A stretch of DNA of 64,000 nt from Paracyclopina nana (GCA_019096065.1 JAGUCH010000001.1:7130001-7194000), one strand, 5' to 3'. Shown: positions 1 to 13,398, counted from the first letter of the stretch. Notes: generated from the sequence alone by a model not told the origin. Numbers and translations: made by a program.

Positions 1-1734
1 TATCTTTTCTTCCTAATAATGCAAGGGAAAGAAAGGCTTGTTTGCCTCCTATTCTGTACCTACGTATAGTTGATGGCAACAACAGATGACTATCAGGGGG
101 TAAACCCATTTGGGATACCTGAATGTAAACTTCCATTAAACATTTGCATGTCAAAAGACTCGAGAGACTAATAAAGGATGTGTATCTATTACTCATAGCT
201 TGCACACGTGTGCGAGATGAAGACTGATTAAAAAGTATGGGTAGATTTCTCTCTGCCCAATGGATTAAGAATTTTGAATTCTTAAGTATTTTTTTCTTGA
301 GGGTTTTGGAAACATTCTTGCTATGAGCTACGAGGGTAAAAGCTGATCTTTCGATTTCAAGCCGGCCCCTAATTGACAGCAACATGACAGATTTATTTTA
401 TCTGCTGGGGAAAAAGTAATTTCCACCATTTTCCACTTTAAAATGGGAAGAAAACCAACGCCCACTCGCTTTATTTATGTCAAACAGCATCTGCCAATGC
501 CACCAAACCACCACCTGCTCAAACAAGCTCAAAGTGGACTTAAGAAAAGTGATCCTCCTGGCACGCTTCTCCACAGCTTGCTCATTATCAAGCTAAATAA
601 CTATGGCCATATGTTTTGCCCATTTTCAACACTGACTGATGGGTTCATTAAAGAGGCAACAAAAAAATGAAGACGATTTTGCACCTTGCAAGCCTTGGCC
701 AGAATTAATCTAGGTTTTTGTTGTTGTAGTGAACTCTTCTCTTACATTGTGAAAGACCATAAATCAAGATCCTTCGTAACTGCACACAAGCTGTAATTCA
801 ATACAATTGTACCATGGCATTTTCAAAGAAGCCCGCATGCTATATGTTGTGATAGTCACGACGGCTTTTCAAATAAAAAAGTTCTATAATTCACGAATAT
901 ATGCGCTGAGCTGAAAAGCATACTCTACCCATGAACGCACCAATAGCTATGAAAGGAGGAATGCAAGCAAATTAACCATCTGTGGTAGGTGATTTCCTTT
1001 GTAGCCCACATGCTCATTATTATTATTACTACATAAAGTATTTCTCCAACTAGCAACTGCTGCTGAGTTGAGAGTTTTTAATGATCACGACATGACTTGA
1101 GAAAGGGATGCATGAAACTTCTGGACGAATTTTTATTTCTATTTCGTTTAATCGCTCTTTGAGACTAGCTGGGCTTTTTTACGAGCTGCAGTTTGAAATG
1201 TCTCAATTGTTCTGCGCAGCTCGAGATCCGTTGAAGATCTTTTGCATTGAGATTGCATCAAATTCAGTTCACCCGGTCACTCTGCCAAGATGGAAGAAAA
1301 CAGCACATTAGCATAGAAACATATACTGCGAAGAGCAAACAGAATACGTAAGATCTGGGTCCGCCTAGGCAACATCCTGACAGCTTGAGATGATGCATTC
1401 GCACGATCCTTCATCTCGATTTCGAAAACTGTAACACGAACCGGTCAAATGTTGTATTGGACCTGCCCGAAATGCTTCAATTTTAATTTGCAATTACATT
1501 TTGACACATTTTCCCCCCACCTACTCCTTTCCAAATTGTCTCGTGCTTTGGAACGAATCGGGAATTAGGACCAGCCAGCAGCAAAGTGCAATTTTGCCCA
1601 CATAACAACCCGCAATGCAATGTGCATTGCATGACCTTACACCATGGTGGTATGCAACTACAGCTAACTAACCACGTCCACGTTTCAGAAAACCGCCCAA
1701 ATGCGTACGTGCACACTAGGGTAATTTGGGACTT
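1..1734. other. Non-coding flank, no gene seen
   Basis: I see no recognisable gene, RNA or repeat family here, only short open frames without family resemblance. Bases 1730-1734 are the left target-site duplication (gactt) of the Transib element that follows. Confidence 0.5.
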
Positions 1735-1768
1735 CACAGAAGGTTAAAAGTACGTGAAAAACTCGCAT
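1735..1768 (+). repeat. Transib left terminal inverted repeat
   Basis: 34 bp identical in inverted orientation to 4837-4870. It starts with the heptamer-like CACAGAA and has a run of five A at nucleotides 23-27 of the repeat. Confidence 0.93.
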
Positions 1769-2240
1769 AAAATAATACGGCAAAATGCCAAGATATCTCA
1801 TTCAGCAAAATATCAGCTATTAAATCTTAAAATAATTTTTTAACAATTCTAAGCCTTCAAAGGCTCCTATGCCCTGATTTCACTAACAAAAGCTTAACTT
1901 TAACAAAAACAGTTCATGTTGACGGAATTGGGGTGTTTTGCTATAATACGTATGGGCTCATGAAGTTTACCATTTTTTAAACGATGGTATTTCACGTAGA
2001 GTTTTGCATAGCCAAGCAGTCCCTGCATAAAAAACTTAAAAACAATAATATATTTTAAGATAAAAATAGTTTCAGCTGCCCCTAGGCGCCTCTGACCATG
2101 ATATTTTAACTTTAGTGGACTTTAACTCTCAAGCCCAAACGTCATTTGACGGAAAAATAAGAATGTTAAGTTTTGTCAACAAAAGCAAGAGCATATTGAG
2201 CGATGCAGCTAATGTGAGGTAAGTCACTTCTTAAATTGAC

Positions 2241-4435
2241 CTAATTTTCTTTATTTTCAAAAGTGATGTCCATATCACCATCAGAGTCAGTGTCACCCTC
2301 ATCTTCATCAGTTTTTGAGGCTATTTCTGGCTCTTTAAGCAAGGCAATGACCTCATGGGGGAGTGCTTTCTTTGATCGCATTTTCAATTTTTTTTCTGCC
2401 AGAAAACTCAATATTTTTGGGTCAGACCTATCCATTGACCTCTCAAAAACATCTTGACTACGATTTTGGCGTGAAGTTTGCCTAGCATGCTTAATTTGGA
2501 AATATTTTAGGTCCTTATTTGAGCCTTCTGAGCCCTCTTCTGAAAGCATACCGCTAGTCACTGTTGGAGGCAGCATCCGCAAAAACTCCTCCCCATGAAC
2601 AAGAATTTTGTGGACAGACGGGGGCATTAGATACCAGGAGCAATTCTCCACGTACACCATGAAGATCTCCTTGCACTTGATTCCAAATTTTGATGGATCA
2701 ATGGGCATGCCACAAGCCAGAGCAATCCAGAGATGATGCAATCCACGGACAAGCTCTACTGGAACATCACAAGTGGAAGCAAAAAAATCAGCATTTTCAA
2801 ATGCTTTCCTTGCAGTATTGCCTGTGCTTGAAGTCCCTGCTCCACCATCACGAGGCTCTCCAATACGGATTCCGAGGGCTTCATAGAATTGGTCATGTAT
2901 CTTCTGCCTCATTTTCTTCCTCTTAGCAGCATTTTCGTCTCTTGCTTGATACTTGTGGAATTCTTGGTTATATCCTAGATTCAAGACAAACTCAAATGCT
3001 CTAAGGCCAAAATGGAGTATGGACATGCACATAATATTATAGGCCTCTGGATCAACGGTGAATAACTGCTCTGGGTTTGACATTTCCTTGGGTGTGGCAC
3101 GACAAAATGGGCATCTTTGGGAGCTTGGGTTGTCCATTCTAGCATTAACAACTTTGCCATCACAAAGAGCCATGAATCCATGAAAACCAATGGTGACATT
3201 ATTAGCCCAATCCAAGCTGGACAAGCCTTCAACTTCTGTTTTGAGTCTATCAATCTCACTGTCCAAATTTTCTTTGGTTTCAGGCACAAACCAGTAGCTT
3301 AATGGACGACAGGAAATGGAGGAGTTGCAGAGTCCATTTGTGTACAAAATGGAGGATTTTCCATTGACCTGTGCAACTATTTGGAGAGCTACCATGTGCG
3401 TCGCTAAGAGAGCTCCGTCACAATCCAAATCAGTGTACTGATTGAATTGACCAAAACCTCTGGAGCCATCCAAGCCATACTTGTAATAAAAGGTGAGATG
3501 AACATGACCCTGGTTTGACAGCTCAATAACCTTTTCTCTGATGTCTGGATCCTCCAAAATTCGAAAAACTGTGTGCTCCAATGTCTGCTGAAGAGGAGCA
3601 TACACCCTGCTTTCAGAAACCACAATTCCATTAGGACGACAAGACTTTTTTGCAGCTTGGATAGTGGAGTAGCTGAAAACATACTACTATATCTACACAT
3701 CATTGAAAGAGCTAAGTATGAATTCTACCTTGGTACTACTTTTCGGCCAGCATAACGATTTACATCGGATCGGTACTTCATGTATCTCTTGCGGGTAAGA
3801 TTTCTGTCAAAGAGAATTGACAATGCCTCCTCCACGCACATTTCTGGCAAGACTGGAGTGAGAAGAACCTTTTTTAAAATTTTTCCCTTTCCAGGATCTG
3901 CTTGGAGACGATCAACAACAAATGCAGCATCATTGTGGCCCATACGTCGAAAGTTTTGTGCTGCTGCTTTGATCACTGCACCGTTGTGTTGAGCTGATTC
4001 TCGGACTTCAGCTGCTCCTCGATATTGCTGTGAAGCAGACAACGACCTGAACGATGTGCGTGGTTTTTTCTTAGCAGGAGCTTCCTTTTCAGCCTCTACA
4101 TGCTTGGATTCAACATCTCCCTTGGCCTTATAATCCTTCTTGTCACTGTCTCGAAGTTTTGAAAAACTGAACTCTATCTCAATCGAAAAGAATTCATAAT
4201 GCCTTGCCATCATCCTGGGAAGAGTACGACGACAGCCTTTCCAGTACTTGATTACATTTTTTGAGAAGTAAGAAATAAAGTCATCCACTTCTGAAATCTC
4301 TTCATCTGACATTTCTTGAGGACTTTTGTTCAATTGAGAAAGCAGGCATTCTTTACATTCAAGTTGAAATGTGGGATCAGATGGAGACGTTGTCGTGTGC
4401 ACCAATTTGAAGAGATCGCCACGATTGAAAGTCAT
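2241..4435 (-). CDS. Transib transposase (RAG1-like), two exons
   Basis: Exon 1 is 4435-3729 and exon 2 is 3672-2241. The 56-bp intron (3728-3673) has GT and TTTTCAG borders. Splicing keeps phase and gives 712 residues, near the usual Transib length. RAG1/Transib-like marks in order: the SFRSLSASQQYR segment in exon 1; YSTIQAAKKSC across the junction; the first catalytic-Asp region KYGLDGSRG (D at ~304); a CRPLSYWFVPE segment; CPFC (~423-426), placed like the RAG1 zinc-binding segment CTLC; GNTARKAF (~519); and SEEGSEGSNK (~613-622), matching the segment that carries the RAG1 catalytic Glu, followed by KHARQ as in RAG1 NARQ. I cannot place the second catalytic Asp with confidence. The tail is acidic. 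The start is the first Met of the exon-1 frame, 402 bp inside the right end. It should act in the nucleus, cutting at the terminal repeats. No frame break is seen. Confidence 0.88.
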
Positions 4436-4836
4436 ATTTATTACAGAAAGTGAAGAAGCTTCAAAGCTGTCATTTACGTGTTCAATGTTACCGCCAAAAA
4501 TTTCCTAACTAGGGCAACTTACAAGCAACAAAATTGTTTTGGAAATCTGCAATTTATTAAATTTTTCTTTAGTCATGACATTACACTAGCAAGATATAAG
4601 TTTTTGATGATTTTTCGTTCACTTTGAGCTTCTTAAACTAGCGCAATTGTTATTGTTTACTTAATCTCAGCTTTGCCTACGTCATCCCTAACAGTGTTAC
4701 CAGAGCTCATTAGGGTACCAGAGTTATCACTTTAATTTCATAGAAATGCCTTATGTTAAATAGATTGGTTAATTATGCATTTAATTTTTTAATCATTCAA
4801 AGCTATGTTGGTTTCTGAATTTGACGGAAAAAATTG

Positions 4837-4870
4837 ATGCGAGTTTTTCACGTACTTTTAACCTTCTGTG
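4837..4870 (-). repeat. Transib right terminal inverted repeat
   Basis: Inverted partner of 1735-1768 with all 34 positions matching. It is followed immediately by the target duplication gactt (4871-4875). Confidence 0.93.
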
Positions 4871-4875
4871 GACTT

Positions 4876-7800
4876 GGGGGATGAGTGTAATTGGCTAAGG
4901 GGGGATCATTTTTCACTACCAAAATTGATTGCGTTAAGCCATGAACCTTGTAGTAGATATGAGTGTCATACGCTTATGTCAAACTATTTAGAATGATGAA
5001 GAGAAAAAGGTCAAGGAATGGCAAATATTCGATTTCAATAAAAGGTCTTCTCACACTGCGGAGGATCAAAAGAATCCTCACAAAAATCTGACAGAGAAAT
5101 GGAAACTTTTGGCCTACCATGCAAAACCCAAACATGCAAAGGTAACTGGATCCGAGCACCTAGCTGGCTGATAGTTGGTCTGGAAACTGCATTTTTGGAA
5201 TGAGCATGCTACTCTTCCTCCTCGAGTAGCTACTCAAGCTTAATTTGAGCTAAAAAAGATGAGAGACAATTATGGCCCAACTCATTCCCATCATTCAACA
5301 GGCTTTAACAAATGAACTGTGAAATTCTCAAGAGCATTCAGCTCTGAGGGGTGAGTAAAATTGAAGATCAGCAGAAATAGATGTATGGGGGGGTGGAAAA
5401 ATAGGATCAAGTTCCATTACACTACTTGGGGGTAAAATGGCAAAGGTGAAAAACTACTGTACGAACAGAAGTGCACACGCAGCAGCTTGCTTCCGAGGGA
5501 ATATAGTGACCAAATGCAATAAAGGGACTCGAGTGAAGGTCTATGATACTTGATCCATACACCTTACAGAAACTTTGGAACAAATAGCAGGCCAGACCTG
5601 ATCTGAGATCGTTTATTGATTTTGTAGGAGATAAGGGACAAAAGAAACCGAAAAAGCTGGATTACCTCGAGGCCCTGAAATAACTAAGCTTTTGGTCTAA
5701 TTCTGTTAGTTTGGGGACAAGAAAAAGCTGCTCCACTCCAAAGACCAATGATTTCCTCCAAATGACTATCATTATTGCACATGAATGGAAAAGGGGTGGT
5801 CGCGTCACTATCAACTATGAGCGATGTGAACAATATTCGTCATCGTCAATGATGGATCAATAATCTTGACCTATTGTTTGCTTCCAACTACGGCGCCATT
5901 GCACACTAAGCGGAAAAATGGCAAAGATTTTCCCAAGTTTCAAAGTTGCAAACAGAGAGCGAGAGAGAGAGAATTCTTCTCACGCTGCATACGAATGAGT
6001 TGACATGCATCAAGCCTTACCACAAAATTACAGCTTTTCAAAACAGAAAACATCAAGAGTTCGTTCTCTGGATATAATTGAACTAGGTCTAACCAATTTG
6101 AACACTGTGGGCTAAACAATCTCAACTTTATTGAGAAAACTCAAGGCAGACATCATCTGCAGGGGCCATGATGCTCAGAATGGGATCGTTTCAATTAAAG
6201 CCGTTTAAAAAGATACCATCTCTCGGTTTTTTCGAGCCCTAACGTGAAGTTGCCATTTAGAAGTGACCCTACCAGGCAGCTGACTTGAATAAATAAGCGT
6301 TCCCTTGTTCTAGTGTGCCACAACAAGGAATTTAGAGGTAGGTAACGGAATTGCTATCAGACACGGGCATCTACGTTTCTAATTTTTCACTTTTAATCTG
6401 GACGATCGTAATTATTAAGAATGGCTCAGGTCGACTCACGTGCAAACAGAAAGCATAAGCCATATAGAGGAAGTTTCTTTAAAACTGTGCGGTCGCCCCT
6501 CGTTGATTTAAATTCACCCGATTTTTCATGGTCATGACACACAGCAATTTTAGGGTTGCTCATTTTTGGTGTTCATTGAACTGGCTGAACTTTTCAAAGA
6601 GACCACACACATGCGTTGAGATACAGTCTGTATTCTGGCTTAATTGTAAGGCCCTCGAGTATGCGCTGAAGCTATTGCAAAAGAGCTCCAATTACTAGGG
6701 ATCTCAAAGCAACTAGTCAAAGACGACTATATGCAAAACAATACATGCATATGCCTTTATTCCAGCTGAAGGTGAAGCCAATGCACTTAGAGCGAAAAAA
6801 TCATACTCGCCTGCTGGGAGCAACTAGCACAGTGAGGGCTTTGATGCCAGAAGCTTGCAGCTTTTGGTAATCCATTGGCTTGCAAATCTTATTTTCTCAG
6901 AGCTACAGCATATTGCTTTTTCTGCACTCGCTTGGTATAGTATTTTGGTGCTACATATCACAAAGCAACTTAATACTCTTGGTTAATTGCGTCGTGCATG
7001 CCACTTAGGAGCATATACTAAATGCGCAGCAATTTCTAACGATTTGGAAACACCTAACAATGTTTCAGCTCCAGTAGTGAGTACTCGAGGTTGGTTGACA
7101 AGGATGGATGACACAGTTAATTGAGAAAGTGATCAATGTTATAAAACCAGCTATAGCAACAATAAAACTGTCAAAACATTCCAAGGTCTTTCATATTGAC
7201 TTTTAACGACCGCTCCAATAGACAGCTTGCTGTTGACAGCCTTACGTTGAACGAGAAGACGAGCATGATTTCATCAAATTCAAATTTTAATTAGCTACCA
7301 GAGAGCTTTAAAGGAGTTGGCGAAGAGAAACAAGAAGAACAACGACGGAAAATAATCATATTCGGACTATCAATTTGCAAGAAGCCAATATCTCAATGTA
7401 GCAAAATGATATTACTGCTAGACAAAGAGTACTGTTTGTTGAAGGTAAAAAATGCAGGCTAGCCTTATGGCAAAGTGCAGTGGCTACATGTCATGATTTT
7501 CGAACGCTTATACTTTTCGGCCACAATTCTCGTGTACAAGAATTTGTTGCTACAGCAGAACAGAGGAGCTCATCAATTATAAAGCTTGAGATTGAAGCTG
7601 AGAGAGGCTGAATGCTAAGAATATTTGTAAACAATTTAGTCTAGCAATGCTGGAGCTCATTTTAAAGCTCAAAAGTTAATTCTCAGACTCATCTGTCTGG
7701 GAAGCTACAATTAGCATATAAATGCCACACTCAGCTCTTTATGACTCATGTGTGCTCTGCTTCTTTTATCACTGCAGCATATTTCAGCATATAAACATTG

Positions 7801-10800
7801 TACTACACTGTTGTAAAAGCATCAACAACCTACAAAACACTTAAGACGAAAATGCATTTAAATTCAATTTTAAAGTTTTCTTTGCATTTCACAGATGCCC
7901 GCAAAAAGTTTTCTTCCAAGAGGCAAGAAAATTAAGATGGTTGTTTAAGGTCCCAGCCTGCGTTTGGCTAATGGTTTTGGACCACTTAGATCCTGATCTC
8001 AAGGATGGAACTGCTGCCGACAGAAAGAATGAAAAAGTCCTTATCTGGCCGAATGCCCGTAAAGACAGAATCCGATGCAAAAGTCACGAAAACTGACTGA
8101 ACATTATGGCAGTGGCCACTTGAGTGTTCAAAATCTTGATTTTTTCGGTGCCTCGGCCATACACAACATTTTTCGAAAAACGATTCCAACACGATACCTC
8201 GAGGGCTCTGTAGGCAAAGAAGTATTACTTTTTCATAACAAAGATGATGATGATATGTTGGAGAATTATTAGCACTGGCTGCTACTGAAATGAGCAAACA
8301 TCTCAGCCTGAGGAAATCTGTAAGTGCCATCCAACCACAGAGCTTTGTTAAAATAGTAGATACTAATTTAGCCCAGCCAGATTACGCAGCTCGAGTTGCG
8401 CAAAACATGGAAATTGTCGACGCGTCACGAAAAAGAACTTTTCTTGTGTGAACGCATGTCATGTTCTAAAGGGCTTTAAGAATCTCAGAAAAAGCCAATT
8501 AATGAGAGGTCAAATAGGTGAGCCATTATTGTGATTTTGCAACGCACACATTTTCCTATGGAGCAATTGAAAAAGCTTCATTGCCGCAGACAAAAAACAT
8601 TTTTAATTGAACTTGATCAACTATGATTCAAATATGTAACGTGGGAATGATTAATCAACTAAAGGAATCCGGTTTTTTCTTCTAACCATAATATATGGTA
8701 GCTTAATCAAACAATATACAATCGCTTCGAGCTGTCATAAAAAGTTTCACATCGCGCTGCAAATGTTTAACGATCGATCGAGCTCAAAAGATACCACAAT
8801 GGCGCGACATTCCCAAGAAATTGCAGGTGATCTGATCGATCATAAAAAAGCTAATGTTGTAGCACCTCACGCAAATCAAATTCATTAGCAGATTTTCGCA
8901 CGACATGAAAATGTTGTAGCACAATGCTTCTAGGAAGTGGGATTACTGTTTCTATTACTTTTCCATGTTTTTGGCACCGTGACAAAAAATCAATTTTCAT
9001 CCTTATTCAATGCGTAGATAACGAAGAGCCATCTGATGTGGAAAAGTCTGATCGTCGGAGTGTGACAAAAAGTGCGTAGAAAATAACCACAAACGCTTTT
9101 TACGATGGCGGCCGCATTTTAGGAAATCATTTCTTTTGTCATCATCAATGCTGGTTATTGGATGTTCTCAAGCTGCTTCAACTTCTCCAAGTAATCAACT
9201 TGAATTTCGCGAGCTAATGACTTCTGAAGCTTCTCTACGCTTATCAAAAGGGAATTTCCAAGAATGATAAGGCAAGCGTAATAACTGCACCACCCAGTGA
9301 AATAGCAGCTATAAAAAGCGATCATTGTTACCAAGCCAAATAAAGCATAAAAGGAACGAAAACTTGCCGATTCACAGCTTGCCAGAGAAACCTTTTTTAC
9401 TGCATCTCCAAATTTGGATTCACTTGTTGTCCAATTATCAGTTCTGCACGTGAATGAACGAAGCACGCCGAGAGTTTTTCGGCTTCAAAAGCTTAATTTA
9501 AAATTGGACAGATTATGCTGTCCCACCGTGCTTGGAAAACGATCAATTTGTAGCTTTAGCTAAGTTGTCACAAAAGCACTTGTTCTTTGCGCTGAAACAC
9601 AGAGGACCGAAATTGTCTGAGACAAAATTGGCCAATTTTTTTGTGAGGAAAATTGGTCAAAAATGGAGGAAAAGCCATTATCTGGACTTGGGGACCAGTC
9701 CATATTTTTGTGCAATCCTGACCATGTGCTCCTCTGTCATTTTCTTCCTTCACGGTTATTTTCAAAAAGAGGCATCGATTTTGGAAACAAGCCAAAAACC
9801 GAGCTTTGCACTAGCGAAAACACGAAATAACTAGAATTAATGGTCACTGATTCAGCTTCCCGGTCATCCATGTCTAGTGAAGAATTGCCAAAATGTGGAT
9901 GAAGCAGCAGTAATACAAATTACAGTTCAAATGCTCAAGTTGCTAAGCTGAGTAGAATTTCAAAGAGAAAGGGTCTAGACACCATGAAGATTTGCAGCTG
10001 ATGTTCAAGATTTCTCATCCATCTCTTCCTCATTTAAATGTAACAAACATAGGGAAAACAACATTGTTGAGAACAAGCCAACAACACAGATGAGCAGGAT
10101 TAGCAGCAGTAGTGTGAAGAAACCCATTTATTTTTTATCATGCGCAAGTAGAAGAAATGCTCTTGATACATGAGACTCGAGCAGCTGGCATAAAATTTGC
10201 ACATTAATAATTATTCTGGCAAGCAGCTCTCTCTCCTTTTTCGCGTTCCTGCCTCAGCTACGTCTTCTTCTGCATTCAAATAGCATGCCGGGCAATAAAA
10301 ACAGAAGCTCGTTTGCCAGCTATTCTGTGAAATTTTCGGAATGACTTACGAGCATATTTCTGCAGCCAGCATTTCAGTAAAGTCTACAGGACTTCAAGAA
10401 TAGAGGTGCGTAGCATATCCGCATACCGTAAAGAAACTGCCATTGAAAAATGTTGTGTTTAGCACTGGCCATGCCTTTTCCTTTCGCTAAATGTATTTAT
10501 GATGCTAATAATGAGATTGCCCTTTTTAAAGTAGGCCAAACAGCTTACATGGTGTGCTCTAGTATTTTGGACAAACATCGTGAGCTTGGAAACTGAGCCT
10601 ACTTTTTGCCACCTGAAGATAGCGTGGGGGTATAGGGCAGGAAAAAAGGTGATTTTACTTAAACTCTACTTCTCCTTTTTCTACATTTACAAGTACCATA
10701 ATAGGTCTTGTATAGTAATAGATAAACGATTTCTCCATCCTTTCCATAGTGCCCGCATTTCCTAGGTAGTAGCCATGTCATGAGTTATGGAAAGCTGTAA

Positions 10801-13316
10801 AAAAGGCTAGACAAAATTTATGCCTCAACAGCTGACACAAAGGGGTAATTTGCGAGAAAAAATGCACTTTATCATCGCACGAGATTTCCCCCGCAAATGG
10901 CATCTTCAGCCTGAATCAACCCACTTGAAGAAACGGCACGAAGTTTGTCTAAATTCGTGGCTCATCACATTTTCCCACAGCCGAAGAGCTGTTATTTTGC
11001 CTCACTCTCTCTATAAAAAGAGTTAATGCTAAGCTATTGTAATAAACTAAGTTGACTCGGCCACAATTGGTCATGAATCAGTTGGTGGCGAACGTGCTCG
11101 CAGCAAAAAACAGCAAACACAGATCTGGTTTTGGCATTAGCAGCCTTTGTGATGAGCAAAACAGATTCTTATCCATAGAGCACACAGTGGGGAAAAGGCT
11201 AAGACGTGAGGGATTTTTTTATAGTGGATTAAAAATTCTTTTTTTAAAGAACAAACGACCTAAAAGGCTTGAATGGCACTCTTTTTTGTATTTGCTGACC
11301 TGCCCACAACAGAACAAAAGCACTGCTTTATGTGACCCAGATTGAGTAACCAAAAAAAGCTTGAATTTGACAAGGATCTTGGCTTGACACTAATCCAATG
11401 TCATCGTCAAAACCAGCCATGATTTCATAGCTATGAAGCTGAAAAGGTGCCCAGTCATGCCACTTGTAGTATGCTAGTTTTTTGCTTGAGCTCGAGGTCG
11501 CTTCATAAATAATAATGTGGATGGCAACAACGGTGCAAAAAAATTATTCGCATCTCCCAATAGGAATTTCAAGATGAGGCGCAGTAGGAGTTGAAGCAAT
11601 AACGAGAGCGTCATTTTTTGCCACTTGAAGAATGCACGACTCAAAAACTGCGAAATTAACCGAAGTAGCTTTACATATTCCTCTACTAACTGAAATGGCG
11701 CACTTGGCACACAAAGCGTAGTCGTTTTCGTCGTAAAAACACTATTGTAGTATTGGATTTCAAAAGTCCATTAGAGCCTGATGAATTTGAGTCATTTTTA
11801 TCGCTGAAGCAGAAGAAGCTTCGAATGCGAAAACTTTTAAGCACGCCACAAACGTCACATGTATCTCGATGTAGATTGCAAAGGGAGTCGCAAAAAATAG
11901 ACAATAAAACAGGTTCAAACAAGGTCATGACGACAAGATTCAGAGTACGTTTTAAAAAAAACCTCTGCGTTCTCAAGTGGCGAGTTCTCGCAATTGAAAC
12001 GACGCATTATCTGCGTCACTGCGTCATAAAGTATCGAGTGGCACAAAAGCTGTCAATATTTGATATGTGCGTCGTTGGGGGAAATCTACCTTTGTGTCAT
12101 GTCCCTCTGCGACGACGCATTTTCAGTTTTTGCGTAGCAACAAGAGGAAGCATTGAGGAAAAATGCGATAGCTAAAGGCAGAACGAAATCAAGCCATCAC
12201 ACAAAGAGAATGCGGAACCCGAAAATATCCGCGGAAATTGAGGTTACATTCTCTCCACTTTATCCTCGTTTGCGCCAAATAGACGGGGGATTTGACCTCA
12301 TTTCCCCTAGCTGCCATCCATGCTCAAATTGCCGTGAAAAAGTCAAAAAGTCACCCAGCTCAAAAGATGTCGAAGTTTTTGACACGCAAGATGGAAATTG
12401 GCAATCTGAGACTGATTTTCTTTGCGGCCTCGTTGCCATGGAGCTGTTTATTTATTCCCGATGCCACTCTAAAAAAAGGCCAGAACTTTTTCACGCCGAG
12501 TAAGTGCTAATGATTGATCTCAGCCCTAAGATTGCCAAAAAGAGGAGCAGCACAGTGGGAGTTCGCTCCACTTCTACGTAGTGGAAATCTGATTTTTTCC
12601 GGCCCCAAAATCGCGCTGCTTCTGGTCTCGATCACTCAGCAGTCAAGAAGTCAAGCAGGGATATAAATGGCCCTTGATTTGATGAGAAAGGCCAAAGTAC
12701 TTTTTCAAGTACGAAAGCAGGCTACCTTTTTCAACTCATTTTGAAACATTACAATCATACCATCATAAAAACAGGAAAATATTCCCAACTCAGTATGGAC
12801 ACTTTTCAGTCGAACGTAAGGGTCATTTTTAGGCCTCCCAGGTAAGAAACATTCAAAAAATCCACTTACGTAGTAGCATGCCTTCACCAAAGGCCTTGTT
12901 CAGCAGCTGTGCACTTGAGCCAACTTCGAGCTTGTTCAAACATGAATTTCGAAAGTGTCGAAAATTATGCTCAAGAGGTTATTTAAAAGCCCACTTGAAG
13001 AGGCCGCCGGCCTCAGATTTTGTATCACTTTGTTGAGGCCAGGGAGGCCAGAGATGTATTCGAAACACTGTATTTGTGTATTGTAGAAATCGCTGCTGAT
13101 GCTTTTGCTTGGTTTTGTCACTGCAGCAGCATCACCGCCACAGTGAGCGAGCGTGCGCGCTAAACACAGAAAAGCTTGGAGTTCAGCGCGCGTGCGCTAA
13201 AATCAGCTGCAGCGTGCAGCAGCTCCAAACATCGATCTCTACAAAGGAAAATAACTGAGCCGGCTCGACCGCGTATTGTGTATATATTCCACTGTAAAGG
13301 CATTTCTTGTAAGCTA
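4876..13316. other. Long non-coding stretch, no gene recognised
   Basis: About 8.4 kb with only short open frames, none with recognisable domains or consistent splice borders. A short GA repeat lies near 5957-5970. A GC-richer patch with repeated GCGTGCGC-type words lies at 13150-13240, just upstream of the tRNA. Short exons or non-coding RNAs cannot be excluded by eye. Confidence 0.45.
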
Positions 13317-13388
13317 TCCCACGTGGTCTAATGGCTAGGATACCTGGCTTTCACCCAGGAGGCCCGGGTTCAATTCCCGGCGTGGGAG
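13317..13388 (+). tRNA. tRNA-Glu (anticodon UUC)
   Basis: A 72-nt cloverleaf. The acceptor strands TCCCACG (13317-13323) and CGTGGGA (13381-13387) pair fully, with discriminator G at 13388. The D-arm region GGTCTAATGGCTAGGAT contains the A box. The anticodon stem-loop is CCTGGCTTTCACCCAGG with loop CTTTCAC, giving anticodon TTC. The T arm CGGGTTCAATTCCCG contains the B box. No intron is present and CCA is not encoded, as expected for a eukaryote. A T run (13393-13398, then a longer one) just downstream is a typical RNA polymerase III terminator. Confidence 0.96.
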
Positions 13389-13392
13389 ACCG

Positions 13393-13398
13393 TTTTTT
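13393..13398 (+). terminator. Pol III T-run terminator of tRNA-Glu
   Basis: Six T five bases after the tRNA 3' end, followed by a second run of nine T. Confidence 0.75.

Larger units (their letters stand above)
1735..4870 (-). mobile_element. Complete Transib DNA transposon
   Basis: A 3,136-bp element bounded by perfect 34-bp terminal inverted repeats. Both ends begin CACAGAAGGTTAAAAGTACG when read inward (1735-1768, and 4837-4870 on the minus strand). It is flanked by a perfect 5-bp target duplication gactt at 1730-1734 and 4871-4875. Transib elements are known for 5-bp duplications and termini beginning CAC, and are the superfamily from which RAG1 is thought to derive. The only gene inside is a two-exon transposase on the minus strand, leaving about 500 bp of non-coding DNA at the 1735 side. 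The intact ends, duplication and open frame suggest a young, possibly active copy. Family assignment rests on protein motifs plus termini, not on a database search. Confidence 0.92.

Noticed and set aside
1612-1630. GCAATGC and GCATTGC close together outside the BEL element
   Set aside because: Two cores 12 bp apart form one small palindrome. The density elsewhere outside the element is near background, so I do not extend the pattern to the host DNA.
9155-9466. A 103-codon minus-strand frame with a hydrophobic stretch and a coiled-coil-like end
   Set aside because: No family resemblance, and no start or splice partners that convince. A short word shared with an annexin intron looks like chance.
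11753-12503. Overlapping plus-strand frames of 116-140 codons
   Set aside because: No domain and no splice pattern. The sequence reads as non-coding DNA with few stops.
13150-13240. GC-rich repeated words upstream of the tRNA as a regulatory element or origin
   Set aside because: Only a few short repeated words. RNA polymerase III promoters of tRNA genes are internal, and nothing specific supports a role.
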